A stretch of 64,000 bases of DNA from Propionibacterium sp. (GTDB lineage: Bacteria > Actinomycetota > Actinomycetes > Propionibacteriales > Propionibacteriaceae), in contig JAAYVB010000025.1 in NCBI GenBank assembly GCA_012517405.1, forward strand, positions 240,772 to 304,771, read 5' to 3'. Of this stretch, positions 8,983 to 17,148 are shown one piece after another. The notes beneath the pieces are model-generated. The model did not search any database and was not told the origin of the DNA. It worked only from the letters and a program-made list of their open reading frames with translations. Numbering within the stretch: position 1 is the stretch's first letter; every line of letters starts with the position of its first letter. Both the position numbers and the translations under genes were made by a program.

Positions 8983-9795
8983 ATGGCCACCAAACGCTAC
9001 GATCCCAGCGCGACCGACTTCAACGGCCGCTACGCCCGCTGGGTCGCCGCCCTCGAATCCGGCACCGAAGCCGAGCTACTCGAAGCCACCGTGGCCCTCC
9101 CGACGCTGAACAAGCACGTGCTCAAGAAGCTTGCAGCGGTTGATCGCGACGAGCCCGACCCGACAGCGCGAGCGCAGCAGAAGCGTGTGATTGTGCTGCT
9201 CAGCGAGATCAACGCCAACCAGGCTGCACGCCTCCGTGAACGGAAGCGGGCGGAGCAGCGCCGCCGCGACCGAACCGTGCGCGTTGAGCGCCGTGTCGAG
9301 TTGCCCACGACCTGCGCACGGTGCGGAACCAAGCTCAAAGAAGTGAAGACCACGGGCAGGCCTCGCCTGTACTGCTCGCCCGCCTGCCGCAAGGCCGCCT
9401 ACGAGGACCGCCGCGCCCACCGCGACGGTGCGGTCCAGGTGCAGGTCGTGGAGAAGCTCGTCACCGAGGTGCGAGAGCGCCTCATCGAGGTACCTCATCC
9501 GAGGAGCGACTGCATCGATGCCGTGCTCTACGACAACGATGCTCTCGTCCAGGCCATGTGGGTGCTCATCGACAACGTCGCCGACCAGAACTACGAAGCG
9601 TTCAGCCCGGCTCAGTCACGATTCTGGGATCTCTACAACAACGTCGAAGTCCTCTACGAGGCGCTCGTGAAGCGTGCAGCAGCCGATGACCGTCGCCCTG
9701 CTGCGCCCGACAAGTCGACGCCGAGGAACAAGCACAGGCGCAACATGCAGCTCATGACCCGGCGGCATCCGCCGATGGGAGCGATTGACCAGTAG
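8983..9795 (+). CDS. Hypothetical zinc-ribbon protein before the R-M genes
   Basis: Protein of 270 residues not recognised as a named family. The N-terminal third is helical and very basic (RERKRAEQRRRDRTVR). In the middle a CxxC...YCSPACRKAAYEDRRA zinc ribbon is seen, a form common in phage and island DNA-binding proteins. The acidic/aromatic C-terminal third (residues ~170-230) may be a helical domain. It is the first gene of a plus-strand run into the methylase 51 bases on, with a palindrome at its start. An accessory or regulatory role in the R-M unit is a guess. Confidence 0.6.
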   Translation: MATKRYDPSATDFNGRYARWVAALESGTEAELLEATVALPTLNKHVLKKLAAVDRDEPDPTARAQQKRVIVLLSEINANQAARLRERKRAEQRRRDRTVRVERRVELPTTCARCGTKLKEVKTTGRPRLYCSPACRKAAYEDRRAHRDGAVQVQVVEKLVTEVRERLIEVPHPRSDCIDAVLYDNDALVQAMWVLIDNVADQNYEAFSPAQSRFWDLYNNVEVLYEALVKRAAADDRRPAAPDKSTPRNKHRRNMQLMTRRHPPMGAIDQ

Positions 9796-9846
9796 CACTC
9801 GGCGTGCTCCCCGGTCGCTGTCGGTGGTCCCAGATACGATGAGAGC

Positions 9847-11328
9847 GTGTTGGCGACAGACCTCCTAGGCATCGCCGAGGTCGAGCGAGTCGCCGCCCTC
9901 GGCGGCCTCGACGCGCGCACGCAGAGCGACCTGGGGCAGTTCTTCACCCCCGCTGCGGCCGCTCAGCTGATCGCCTCCCTGCCGAGACTGCCATCGACCG
10001 GCACACTGCGCGTGCTCGATCCTGGAGCCGGCTCCGGCATGCTCACCGCAGCTTTGGTGCGCCGCGTGTTGGCAGAACAGCCGGAGCTGTCGGTGGAGAT
10101 CGTCGCGATTGAACGCGATCCTGCCGTGCTGCCACACCTTCAGGCAACCCTCGCCGAGTGTGAGCGCGCTGGGGAAGGTCGAGTGGTGGCCGAGTCTGTA
10201 GAGGCTGACTTCATTCTCGACTCCACTGGCTTGGATGCCTCACTCAATCCGGAAGCGCAGTTCGATCTAGTGATCGAGAACCCGCCTTACGGAAAGCTGG
10301 CGGTCTCAAGTGCACACCGAACGGCCATGCGGGCGGCTGGAGTCGATGCTCCGAACCTCTACGCTGCGTTCCTCGCTCTGTCTGTAGCAGCATTGCGGCC
10401 CGGTGGGCAGGTTGTTGCGATCACACCCCGGTCATTCTTCAACGGCCCGTACTTCGGAGCGTTCCGCTCCCACCTGCTCGACTCGATCGCGCTCGACCGG
10501 GTTCACGTGTTCGACTCCCGCTCCACCGTCTTCGCCGACACGGGTGTACTCCAGGAGAACGTCATCTTCTCCGGAACTCGGGGAGCCGCTCCCGGTGTCG
10601 TTGAACTCTCGGTGAGTCGCGACCATACCGACGACATCGCCTCTCGCGTCGTTCCCTACAACGACGTGGTCTTTCCTGATGATCCCAACCGATTCATTCG
10701 GCTGGCGACCGACGCAGACGACACCAGGGTTGCCGAGCTGGTGCTGGCTCAGCCTTGCACACTGACGGATATTGGTGTTCAGGTCTCGACCGGCCGGGTA
10801 GTGGACTTCCGTTCACGCCATGCGCTTAGCGGCGTCGAACTGCCTGACGCGGTTCCGCTGATCTATCCCGGCAATCTCCGTGACGGCGGAGTGCTCTGGC
10901 CGCGACCAATTCGCAAGCCGCAGTGGTTCCAACCGACCAGTGACAAGGATCGGGCAATGCTTCTGCCCGAGGGCTGGTACACCGTCGTCAAGCGGTTCAG
11001 CGCGAAGGAAGAGCGCCGACGGATCGTGGCATCAGTCTGGTCGCCCAACGACAACCCTGGTGAAGTAGCCTTCGAGAACCACCTCAACGTGTTCCACATC
11101 GGAGGTCGCGGGCTGGACGAAGACCTCGCAAGAGGCATCGCAGTCTGGCTCAATTCGTCGGTAATCGACAAGTTCTTCCGCACCTTCTCCGGCCACACTC
11201 AGGTCAACGCCACCGATCTCCGCACCCTGCGGTTCCCAAGCGTGGAGACCCTGCGTTGCCTCGGCCGGACCGCCGTCGTGTCGCAGGTTGAGGTCGACTC
11301 GCTTGTGAAGGAGTTGATCGCAGCATGA
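9847..11328 (+). CDS. PstI/BsuBI-type adenine DNA methyltransferase
   Basis: N6-adenine methyltransferase of 493 residues (M.PstI is of similar size). The SAM-binding loop DPGAGSG is at 58-64 and the catalytic NPPY at 145-148; the N-terminal LGQFFTP is typical of the Eco57I/PstI methylase group. The start is GTG at 9847. The endonuclease gene overlaps its end by four bases (ATGA), so the two are translationally coupled. It should protect host DNA against the adjacent enzyme; CTGCAG is the family recognition site, inferred and not shown. Confidence 0.88.
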   Translation: MLATDLLGIAEVERVAALGGLDARTQSDLGQFFTPAAAAQLIASLPRLPSTGTLRVLDPGAGSGMLTAALVRRVLAEQPELSVEIVAIERDPAVLPHLQATLAECERAGEGRVVAESVEADFILDSTGLDASLNPEAQFDLVIENPPYGKLAVSSAHRTAMRAAGVDAPNLYAAFLALSVAALRPGGQVVAITPRSFFNGPYFGAFRSHLLDSIALDRVHVFDSRSTVFADTGVLQENVIFSGTRGAAPGVVELSVSRDHTDDIASRVVPYNDVVFPDDPNRFIRLATDADDTRVAELVLAQPCTLTDIGVQVSTGRVVDFRSRHALSGVELPDAVPLIYPGNLRDGGVLWPRPIRKPQWFQPTSDKDRAMLLPEGWYTVVKRFSAKEERRRIVASVWSPNDNPGEVAFENHLNVFHIGGRGLDEDLARGIAVWLNSSVIDKFFRTFSGHTQVNATDLRTLRFPSVETLRCLGRTAVVSQVEVDSLVKELIAA

Positions 11329-12284
11329 GCGAGCTGAGCAACGACGCCTACGAACGAGTCGAAGACGCCCGTATCGTCCTGGAGACGCTCGGCATGGATG
11401 CGGAGCGCAGCAACGAGCGTTCCGCGCTCGTGCTCCTGGCCCTCTTGCGGCTCACACCCGCTGAGTCATGGGCAGAAGCAGCCAACCCGATGCTCGGAAC
11501 ACGGGCGATCATGGATTTCATCCGCGACGAGTACGGCAAGGACTACGCTCCGAACACTCGCGAGACCGTCCGACGGTTTACACTCCACCAGTTTGTGGAA
11601 GCACAACTCATCGTCCAGAACCCTGACGAGCCGCAACGCCCCGTGAACTCGCCCAAGTGGAACTACCAGGTCACAGGAGAGGCGCTGGACGTGTTGCGCG
11701 CCTACGGCACCGACGCCTGGCAATCTGCAACCGACCGATACCTTGCTGACCTGCCCGGCCTCAAAGCACGCTACGCGGCCGCGCGCGAGATGGATCGCAT
11801 CCCGCTGACACTCCCGGACGGCTCGATCTTCACCCTGACGCCCGGCGGGCAGAACGTGCTCCTCAAAGCCATGGTCGAAGACTTCTGCCCGCGCTTCACG
11901 CCCGGTGGGCAAGTGCTCTACATCGGCGATGCTGGCGACAAGTGGGCACTCTTCGAACGAGAGACGCTGTCCTCGCTCAACGTCGAGGTCGACGAGCACG
12001 GCAAGATGCCCGACCTCGTCATCTACCTCCCCGACCGCAACTGGCTCGTGCTCCTGGAAGCAGCAAGCTCACACGGCCCCGTCGACTCGAAACGCCAAGC
12101 CGAACTCGCCAACCTGTTCGCACAGTCAACGGCAGGCCTTGTCTACGTCTCCTGCTTCCCTGACCGGGCAGAGTTCCGCAAGTACGTCGACAAGATCGCC
12201 TGGGAGTCCGAAGTCTGGTGCGCTGACCACCCCACGCACATGATCCATTACAACGGTGAACGCTTCCTAGGGCCCTACGCATAG
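11325..12284 (+). CDS. BsuBI/PstI-family type II restriction endonuclease
   Basis: Restriction endonuclease of 319 residues; the PstI enzyme has similar length. The N-terminal half is helical (winged-helix-like, with NTRETVRRFTLHQF). The C-terminal catalytic half contains YIGDAGDKWALFE and the PD-(D/E)xK-like stretch PDLVIYLPDRNWLVLLEAA. It lies directly after the methylase, with overlapping codons, as in other PstI-type systems. No control (C) protein is seen. The gene looks intact. Confidence 0.88.
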   Translation: MSELSNDAYERVEDARIVLETLGMDAERSNERSALVLLALLRLTPAESWAEAANPMLGTRAIMDFIRDEYGKDYAPNTRETVRRFTLHQFVEAQLIVQNPDEPQRPVNSPKWNYQVTGEALDVLRAYGTDAWQSATDRYLADLPGLKARYAAAREMDRIPLTLPDGSIFTLTPGGQNVLLKAMVEDFCPRFTPGGQVLYIGDAGDKWALFERETLSSLNVEVDEHGKMPDLVIYLPDRNWLVLLEAASSHGPVDSKRQAELANLFAQSTAGLVYVSCFPDRAEFRKYVDKIAWESEVWCADHPTHMIHYNGERFLGPYA

Positions 12285-12432
12285 CGAACCGCTGCGATCC
12301 CTCTGCTAATCGGGAACGAGCGCTCGCGGGGGCGGAGCTCCGAAACCGAGTCATGTGCACTGAGTTAGGTATACTGGCCATGTCGCATCCAGCATGTCGC
12401 CGAGAGTCGGCACGAGCCACAGGAGCCTGTCC

Positions 12433-13122
12433 ATGCCAACCTTCCCTTACACGTCCGGCCAGGGGGCGCTGACCCAAACGTTCGCCCAGTTGCGCAAGGG
12501 GGCTCCACCGAAGATCGATGCAAGCTACCTCCAGCGGTTCAACATCGCACCTGCGAACGAGTCATACATCCTGTCGATCCTTCGATTCCTCGGGATCATC
12601 GATGAAGACGGGACTCGACCCGACGGCTCCAGTGACTACCTGTTTGGGAACGATGACGCGTTCAAGACGGGTCTCGAGAGTGCTATTCGAAGTTCCTACT
12701 CCCAACTGTTTGAAGAGATGAACGACGCTCTACAGTCCGACCGGGACACCCTCATCCACTGGTTCAGAGGGGCTGACAAGACGTCGGCTCTTGTAGGTCA
12801 GCGCCAGGCCACTACCTTCCTGACTCTGGCTGCACTCTCGGGACACGGGGAGCTTCCACCAGCACGCACGAACGGCCAGAAGCCGTCATCTAGCGCCGCA
12901 ACCGCGGCGAAGAAGCCGAAGGCTTCTGCTGCGAAGCCCACGGCAAAGGCAGGAGCCGCGTCATCTGAATCCGTGACGCCTGAGAACATGTCCGAGAGTG
13001 CGAGTTCCTTCGGGCGTGATGTCGGCCTGTCCGTGCGGGTGGAGGTCAACCTTCCTGCTAACGGTGATGCTGCCACGTACGACGCGATCTTTGCGAGCAT
13101 CAAGAAGCACCTGATGTCATGA
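12433..13122 (+). CDS. DUF5343-family protein, partner of a HEPN gene
   Basis: Protein of 229 residues starting MPTFPYTSGQGALTQTF (ATG at 12433, chosen over an upstream in-frame start because family proteins begin here). Residues 1-140 match the DUF5343 pattern and look like a winged-helix domain (NESYILSILRFLGIIDEDG). An Ala/Lys/Pro-rich linker follows, then a short C-terminal part. The next gene overlaps by four bases (ATGA). The coupling with a HEPN-type partner suggests an antitoxin or sensor role in a defence unit; this is inference. Confidence 0.65.
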   Translation: MPTFPYTSGQGALTQTFAQLRKGAPPKIDASYLQRFNIAPANESYILSILRFLGIIDEDGTRPDGSSDYLFGNDDAFKTGLESAIRSSYSQLFEEMNDALQSDRDTLIHWFRGADKTSALVGQRQATTFLTLAALSGHGELPPARTNGQKPSSSAATAAKKPKASAAKPTAKAGAASSESVTPENMSESASSFGRDVGLSVRVEVNLPANGDAATYDAIFASIKKHLMS

Positions 13123-13628
13123 GCGAGGGCCTCGACCGGCTCGAGCGCATCGCGCGGTCAATAAGCGAGGATGCCCTACTTGGACCGGTCATGCGAGCCT
13201 GTCCGCTGCCAGGCGATCAAGAGGGCGACTTGCATCCGTTTGAGACTAGGAATATTCACCCGGATCTTCCGTCAAAGGTTCGCAGTCTATTTGACGATGG
13301 ATATGGAGAGCAGTCCGTCTTTGAAGCGTTCAAGTTCGTAGAGAAGGAGGTAAAGCGCATCTCGAAGCTCAGGGGTAAGACCGGCTACGCCTTGATGATG
13401 GATGCGTTCAACGAGGCCAACGCCAAGATCCGACTCAACGCGCTAACCACGGACTCTGAGGTAGATGAGCAGCGAGGCTACAAGTCCATCTTCGCCGGAG
13501 CGGCTGCGGGCATCCGGAACCCGCGGGGCCATGAGATCGATACTGGCGATACACCCGACGAGGCGCTCGACTATCTGGCGCTTGCATCTCTGCTTCTCCG
13601 GCGTCTGGACGCAGCGGGTGTCCGTTGA
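13119..13628 (+). CDS. TIGR02391 (Ymh) HEPN-like protein
   Basis: Protein of 169 residues of the TIGR02391/Ymh family. Near the C-terminus GIRNPRGH gives R133-x4-H138, the R-x4-6-H motif of HEPN ribonucleases; related proteins act in abortive infection and toxin systems. The rest is helical (FEAFKFVEKEVKRISKL). It is coupled to the DUF5343 gene and converges on the second recombinase. An RNase toxin role is plausible but unproven. Confidence 0.68.
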   Translation: MSEGLDRLERIARSISEDALLGPVMRACPLPGDQEGDLHPFETRNIHPDLPSKVRSLFDDGYGEQSVFEAFKFVEKEVKRISKLRGKTGYALMMDAFNEANAKIRLNALTTDSEVDEQRGYKSIFAGAAAGIRNPRGHEIDTGDTPDEALDYLALASLLLRRLDAAGVR

Positions 13629-13649
13629 TCTCAGCCTTGCCAGGTGATG

Positions 13650-15602
13650 TCATGTGTGTGGGCTTGTTCTCGCCCACACAGTTCCGCGATGCACTCCGAA
13701 CTGTCGAGCGAGGGCAGTCACGCTGATGCCTTGTGCGCGGGCTGTTCGCATAGCGTCCACTTCGGTGTCAGTGAGTCGTGTTCGAGGTCGTTTCTTTGGT
13801 TCCGCTGACGCACCGATCAGAGGGTCGTCGGCCTCGCCCTCGGACTCGGCATTCCCGCGAGTGCCCTGATCCCACGCGGAAACCAGCCTCTCAACCCGTT
13901 GTCGCCTGTTCCCGCAACGCTCCATTGCTTCCACATAACCGGTTACGTTCGAACTCTGCCCCGCTTCATCGTGGGGCAGGGTTCGAGCGTTGTTGGGGCT
14001 GGTGTCGGTGGCCAGGATCGTGGCGATGGTCTGTACGGGCTCGGTGGTGACGTGTTCGGCGTCATCGATGGTGATCTTGGTGAACAGTGCCCGGTTGAGC
14101 ATCCGGCGTTCGGCGGGTTCGGCTTTGGCGTAGAGGTCTCCCAGGTCGGTGAGGATGTCGAGGATCGCGTCGAGTCCGATCTTCGCGTTGGCGTAGAGGG
14201 TGCCGAGTGAGTCGAGGCGGCTGTTGATTGCGTGGAGGCTGGCGCGGATGCGGTCTTGCTCGGTCTTGAGCAGGTCGATGGGGATCGCGTCGGCGTAGTG
14301 GGCTTGGAGCAGCTTGACCTGTTCGGCTTCGAGCTTGGCCTTCTGCGCGCTCAGGGTGGCTCGTTCGTCGGCGGACGCGGCAGCGAGAGCGTCGAACACT
14401 CGCCCGAGCACGCTCTTGATTCGGGTGGCCTCGTCGGAGGTGACGCCTTGCTGCTGGTAGGCGTGGGTGATGTGGTCCTCGACGCGGTGGACGAGGATGG
14501 CGCTGCGCTGGCAGGTGTTGCGCTTGAGGCGTCGTCCGGTGCAGGTGAAGTAGTCGTAGGCGATGCCCTGGTGGTTGCGGGGGCGTTCGTACATGAGCCG
14601 CTTGCCGCAGCCGCAGTAGATCGACCCTTTCAGGTAGTGGTCGTACTTCTGGGGCTTGTCACCGACGACGTTGTTCTGGTGGAGGATCGTCTGGACCCGA
14701 TCGAAAGTCTCTGGGGTGACCAGCGGCTCGTGGGTGCCGGGGTAGGTGACTTCGCGGTAGGTGACGATGCCCTGGTAGTAGGGGTTGGTCAGGATGGTGT
14801 GCAGTAGCTTCGTGGTGACGGGCTTTGCTGGGAACGACGGTGTGGGCCGGGTGTTCAGGCCCCGGGTCTCCAGCTCGCGGGCGAGCGTGGAAAGTGACCA
14901 GTTCCCGCTGGCGTAGGCGGTGAACGCGAATCGGATCAGTTCGGCCCGATCCGGGTCGAGTGCGATGTCGCGTATCTCGTGGCCTTTGGCGTCGATGGTG
15001 CGGACGTTGAGGTAGCCGATGGGCGCCTTGTTCGGGGTTCCACCAAGGGATGCCTTCTGGACGAGACCCTTGGTGACCTCTTGGGCGAGGTTCAGGGAGT
15101 AGAACTCGGCGATGGAGGCCATGATGCCGTGCATGAGCATCCCGGAGGGTGTCTCATCGATGTTCTCGGTGACGGACACGAGCGTGACGCCGGCCTCGCG
15201 GAGGGTGGCGTGGATGATCGCGTCATCGAGGCGGTTCCGGGCGAGCCGGTCGACCTTGTTGATGATGCAGTACCGCACCGGGTTGTTCGCGATGTAGTCC
15301 AGCATCTCTTGGAGGGCTTTGCGCCTGGCTGTCTTGGCGGACTCGCCGGGTTCGATGAACTCCGCCACGATGACAGCGCCGAGTTGGTCGGCCTTGCGGT
15401 CGGCGGCCTCGCGTTGGGCGGGGATCGACAGGCCTTCTTCGAGGCCGTTGCGGGTGGCCTGGTCCTTGGTGGATACGCGAAGATAGGAGATCGCGGGCTC
15501 TTTCCCGCCGAGCCCGGCCAGGGTGGCGGTCTGCTTCGGCCCGCGGACCAGCGCGCGCAGCGCGCCGAGGTCGAGGCTGGTGGGAAGGTCGGCGAGAGTC
15601 AT
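13650..15602 (-). CDS. Second large serine recombinase with C-terminal HTH
   Basis: Recombinase of 650 residues. The resolvase domain has YLRVSTKDQ with catalytic Ser44, followed by the recombinase domain, zinc ribbon (CGCGKRLMYERP...C...C) and a coiled coil. Unlike the first integrase it carries a Hin-like helix-turn-helix at its end (RTRLTDTEVDAMRTARAQGI). It is clearly related to, but well diverged from, the integrase at 6762-8597. It stands at the left border of the conjugative block and probably belongs to that element. Confidence 0.9.
   Translation of the reverse strand: MTLADLPTSLDLGALRALVRGPKQTATLAGLGGKEPAISYLRVSTKDQATRNGLEEGLSIPAQREAADRKADQLGAVIVAEFIEPGESAKTARRKALQEMLDYIANNPVRYCIINKVDRLARNRLDDAIIHATLREAGVTLVSVTENIDETPSGMLMHGIMASIAEFYSLNLAQEVTKGLVQKASLGGTPNKAPIGYLNVRTIDAKGHEIRDIALDPDRAELIRFAFTAYASGNWSLSTLARELETRGLNTRPTPSFPAKPVTTKLLHTILTNPYYQGIVTYREVTYPGTHEPLVTPETFDRVQTILHQNNVVGDKPQKYDHYLKGSIYCGCGKRLMYERPRNHQGIAYDYFTCTGRRLKRNTCQRSAILVHRVEDHITHAYQQQGVTSDEATRIKSVLGRVFDALAAASADERATLSAQKAKLEAEQVKLLQAHYADAIPIDLLKTEQDRIRASLHAINSRLDSLGTLYANAKIGLDAILDILTDLGDLYAKAEPAERRMLNRALFTKITIDDAEHVTTEPVQTIATILATDTSPNNARTLPHDEAGQSSNVTGYVEAMERCGNRRQRVERLVSAWDQGTRGNAESEGEADDPLIGASAEPKKRPRTRLTDTEVDAMRTARAQGISVTALARQFGVHRGTVWARTSPHT
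13655..13680. terminator. Hairpin between convergent HEPN and recombinase genes
   Basis: TGTGTGGGC and GCCCACACA form a perfect 9-bp stem around an 8-base loop. It lies just after the HEPN stop and covers the last codons of the recombinase (stop at 13650-13652). It is placed to end transcription from the left; no strong T-tract is seen, as is common in actinobacteria. Confidence 0.55.
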
Positions 15603-15603
15603 G

Positions 15604-15675
15604 CTCGTGACTGCCTTTCGTGCTCTCGCTCACCCTGGTGAGGGGCGAGCGCGGGCACCACATGGCGGTCACGAG
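15604..15675. repeat. Interrupted inverted repeat at recombinase start
   Basis: CTCGTGACTGCC (15604-15615) and GGCGGTCACGAG (15664-15675) are complementary at 11 of 12 positions and span the recombinase start region. A smaller GC-rich dyad lies between. It could be an operator or part of an attachment site; nothing decides between them. Confidence 0.4.
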
Positions 15676-15694
15676 AACGAGAGTGGGTGGCCTT

Positions 15695-15714
15695 CCGAAC
15701 CGCTGAAGGTTCGG
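15695..15714 (-). terminator. Hairpin after the 66-residue gene
   Basis: CCGAACC and GGTTCGG form a perfect 7-bp stem with a 6-base loop, 55 bases past the stop of the leftward-reading gene at 15769. It is suitably placed as the terminator of the conjugation operon. Confidence 0.45.
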
Positions 15715-15768
15715 GCAATGGTGGGGTCTTGCCGGTAGCGCCCAGTGGATGGACGTACACCACGGATT

Positions 15769-15969
15769 CTACCGCTCGGGGTTGAGAAGTTGTCGGAGCT
15801 GGGTTCCGGCTTGTCCTGCCGGGCTGCCGGTTCCCGCTTCGCGCAGTGCCACACGGATGAGCACTTCGGCAACCTGCTCGGCGTCGATCTGCTCACGCTT
15901 GGTGAACCGCACCCGCAGGTTGCGGTCCGCCGGCTTGCGGTGAGTCTTGGGCTGATAGTTCCGCACCAT
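15769..15969 (-). CDS. Small protein of conjugative elements
   Basis: A 66-residue protein beginning MVRNYQPKTHRKPADRNLRV with ATG at 15969. It is basic at the N-terminus and then has a helical part (TKREQIDAEQVAEVLIRVAL). Similar short proteins lie near recombinases in actinobacterial integrative elements, but the function is not known to me. It follows the DUF4913 gene by 16 bases and is likely in the same transcript. Confidence 0.6.
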   Translation of the reverse strand: MVRNYQPKTHRKPADRNLRVRFTKREQIDAEQVAEVLIRVALREAGTGSPAGQAGTQLRQLLNPER

Positions 15970-15985
15970 GCCCGACCACTTCGCT

Positions 15986-16574
15986 CTACTCGTCGTCGCT
16001 GTCGGCGGTACCGAAACGCGGCGGGGAGTCGAGACCGAGGAAGAAGGCGTCTTCGGCGGCCTTGCGGCGGGCGACTTGTTCGAGGACGAACTGCACGAAG
16101 TCGTCTCGCCGGTTGACGATCGGCGTGTCCTCGATGGGCGGCCGGCCGCTCGCCCGGCCAGGCTGTCTGGCGGGAGGGCCGGTCGCGGTCGAGGCGGGTG
16201 CCGGAGGCGGCCACCCAGTCGCGCAGTCGTGCCCGGGCGAGGGCGAAGTCGCGGTGCCAGCCGATGGGTGCGGAGCCGTTCTGTTCGGGATCGTAGGCGC
16301 CCAGCCAGTGCAGGTGCAGCGCTGACAGTTCCCACTGCAACTCGGGGTGGCGGTGCCAACACGGCGGGATGACCGATGCCGGGAGAGCGTAGGTCTTGCG
16401 GAGCCATTCGACCCAACGGTTCAGCGCGAGCCATTCCTGTTCGAGGTCGTGGGACAACAGCAGGTTCCAGTTCACCGGGTGTACGGCCCCAGGCTCGTCG
16501 CTACCGAGCCGGGTCACCTCGTCGTCGTACTCGTCGGGTTCGTCGGCGTCGGGCCGTGGCGTGTGCTCGTTCAT
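15986..16574 (-). pseudogene. DUF4913-like gene broken by a frameshift
   Basis: The first part (from ATG 16574, with GGAGG just before) encodes NWNLLLSHDLEQEWLALNRW and ends near TAWPGERPA, matching DUF4913 proteins of conjugative elements. The natural continuation (IEDTPIVNRRDDFVQFVLEQ, ending ADSDDE at 15986) is in another frame. The slip lies in a G/C run near 16,135-16,145. In its own frame the first part reads on into out-of-family sequence to 15669. Either a real frameshift or a base error. Confidence 0.7.
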
Positions 16575-16588
16575 CATGACCTCCGCGT

Positions 16589-17074
16589 TCACATCGTCCG
16601 AGCGGCGGCGTGAGCGGGCTCATCGCGTTCGGGTTCCTCGAAACCGGCGGCGCGGTCCTGGCCGCGTTCGACAGCTTCGCGTCCTGCGCTGCGGCGCTGG
16701 GAGCGGTCGATGTCGTAGGTCGTGCGGGCGAGGTCGTGGCCGAGCCTGCTGGCGATGAACTGCTGTTCCTCGACGCCGGTGTTCGGGTTCACGTTGGGGC
16801 TGGTGCGCCCGTGGGCGAGGAACCAGTCCTGCTTGGCGAGCTTGTCGGCGCCCCACTGTGCGGCTCCGTTGAACGCGACGACATCGTGGAATGTGGTCGT
16901 GAGCTTGGTCCGGGTGCCGTTGTCGTACTGGTAGTGCTCCTGCCCGGCCTTGAAGTAGAGCCGCGGCGTGCCGTCGTCGGAGTATGTCAGCCTCGGGGTG
17001 GAGGCGACGAAGCCGTAGAAGCCTTCGCGCACATCGGGGGCCTCTGAAGTCATCTCGTGCGGTTCGGTAGTCAT
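16589..17074 (-). CDS. Single-stranded-DNA-binding-like protein of the element
   Basis: Protein of 161 residues with an OB-fold-like first 110 residues (GFYGFVASTPRLTYSDDGTPRL, then FHDVVAFNGAAQWGADKL). The tail is charged and helical. It resembles the SSB-like proteins coded beside TraG in actinobacterial conjugative elements, where it would coat transferred single strands. It is distinct from housekeeping Ssb, lacking the acidic DDDIPF-type tip. It precedes the DUF4913 gene by 14 bases. Confidence 0.68.
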   Translation of the reverse strand: MTTEPHEMTSEAPDVREGFYGFVASTPRLTYSDDGTPRLYFKAGQEHYQYDNGTRTKLTTTFHDVVAFNGAAQWGADKLAKQDWFLAHGRTSPNVNPNTGVEEQQFIASRLGHDLARTTYDIDRSQRRSAGREAVERGQDRAAGFEEPERDEPAHAAARTM

Positions 17075-17148
17075 GGAGAGTGCTCCTGCTCGTGTTTACC
17101 GGCCTCCGGGATCGGTGGCCGTTGCATCAGGCAGGTGCGCGTCCCGGT

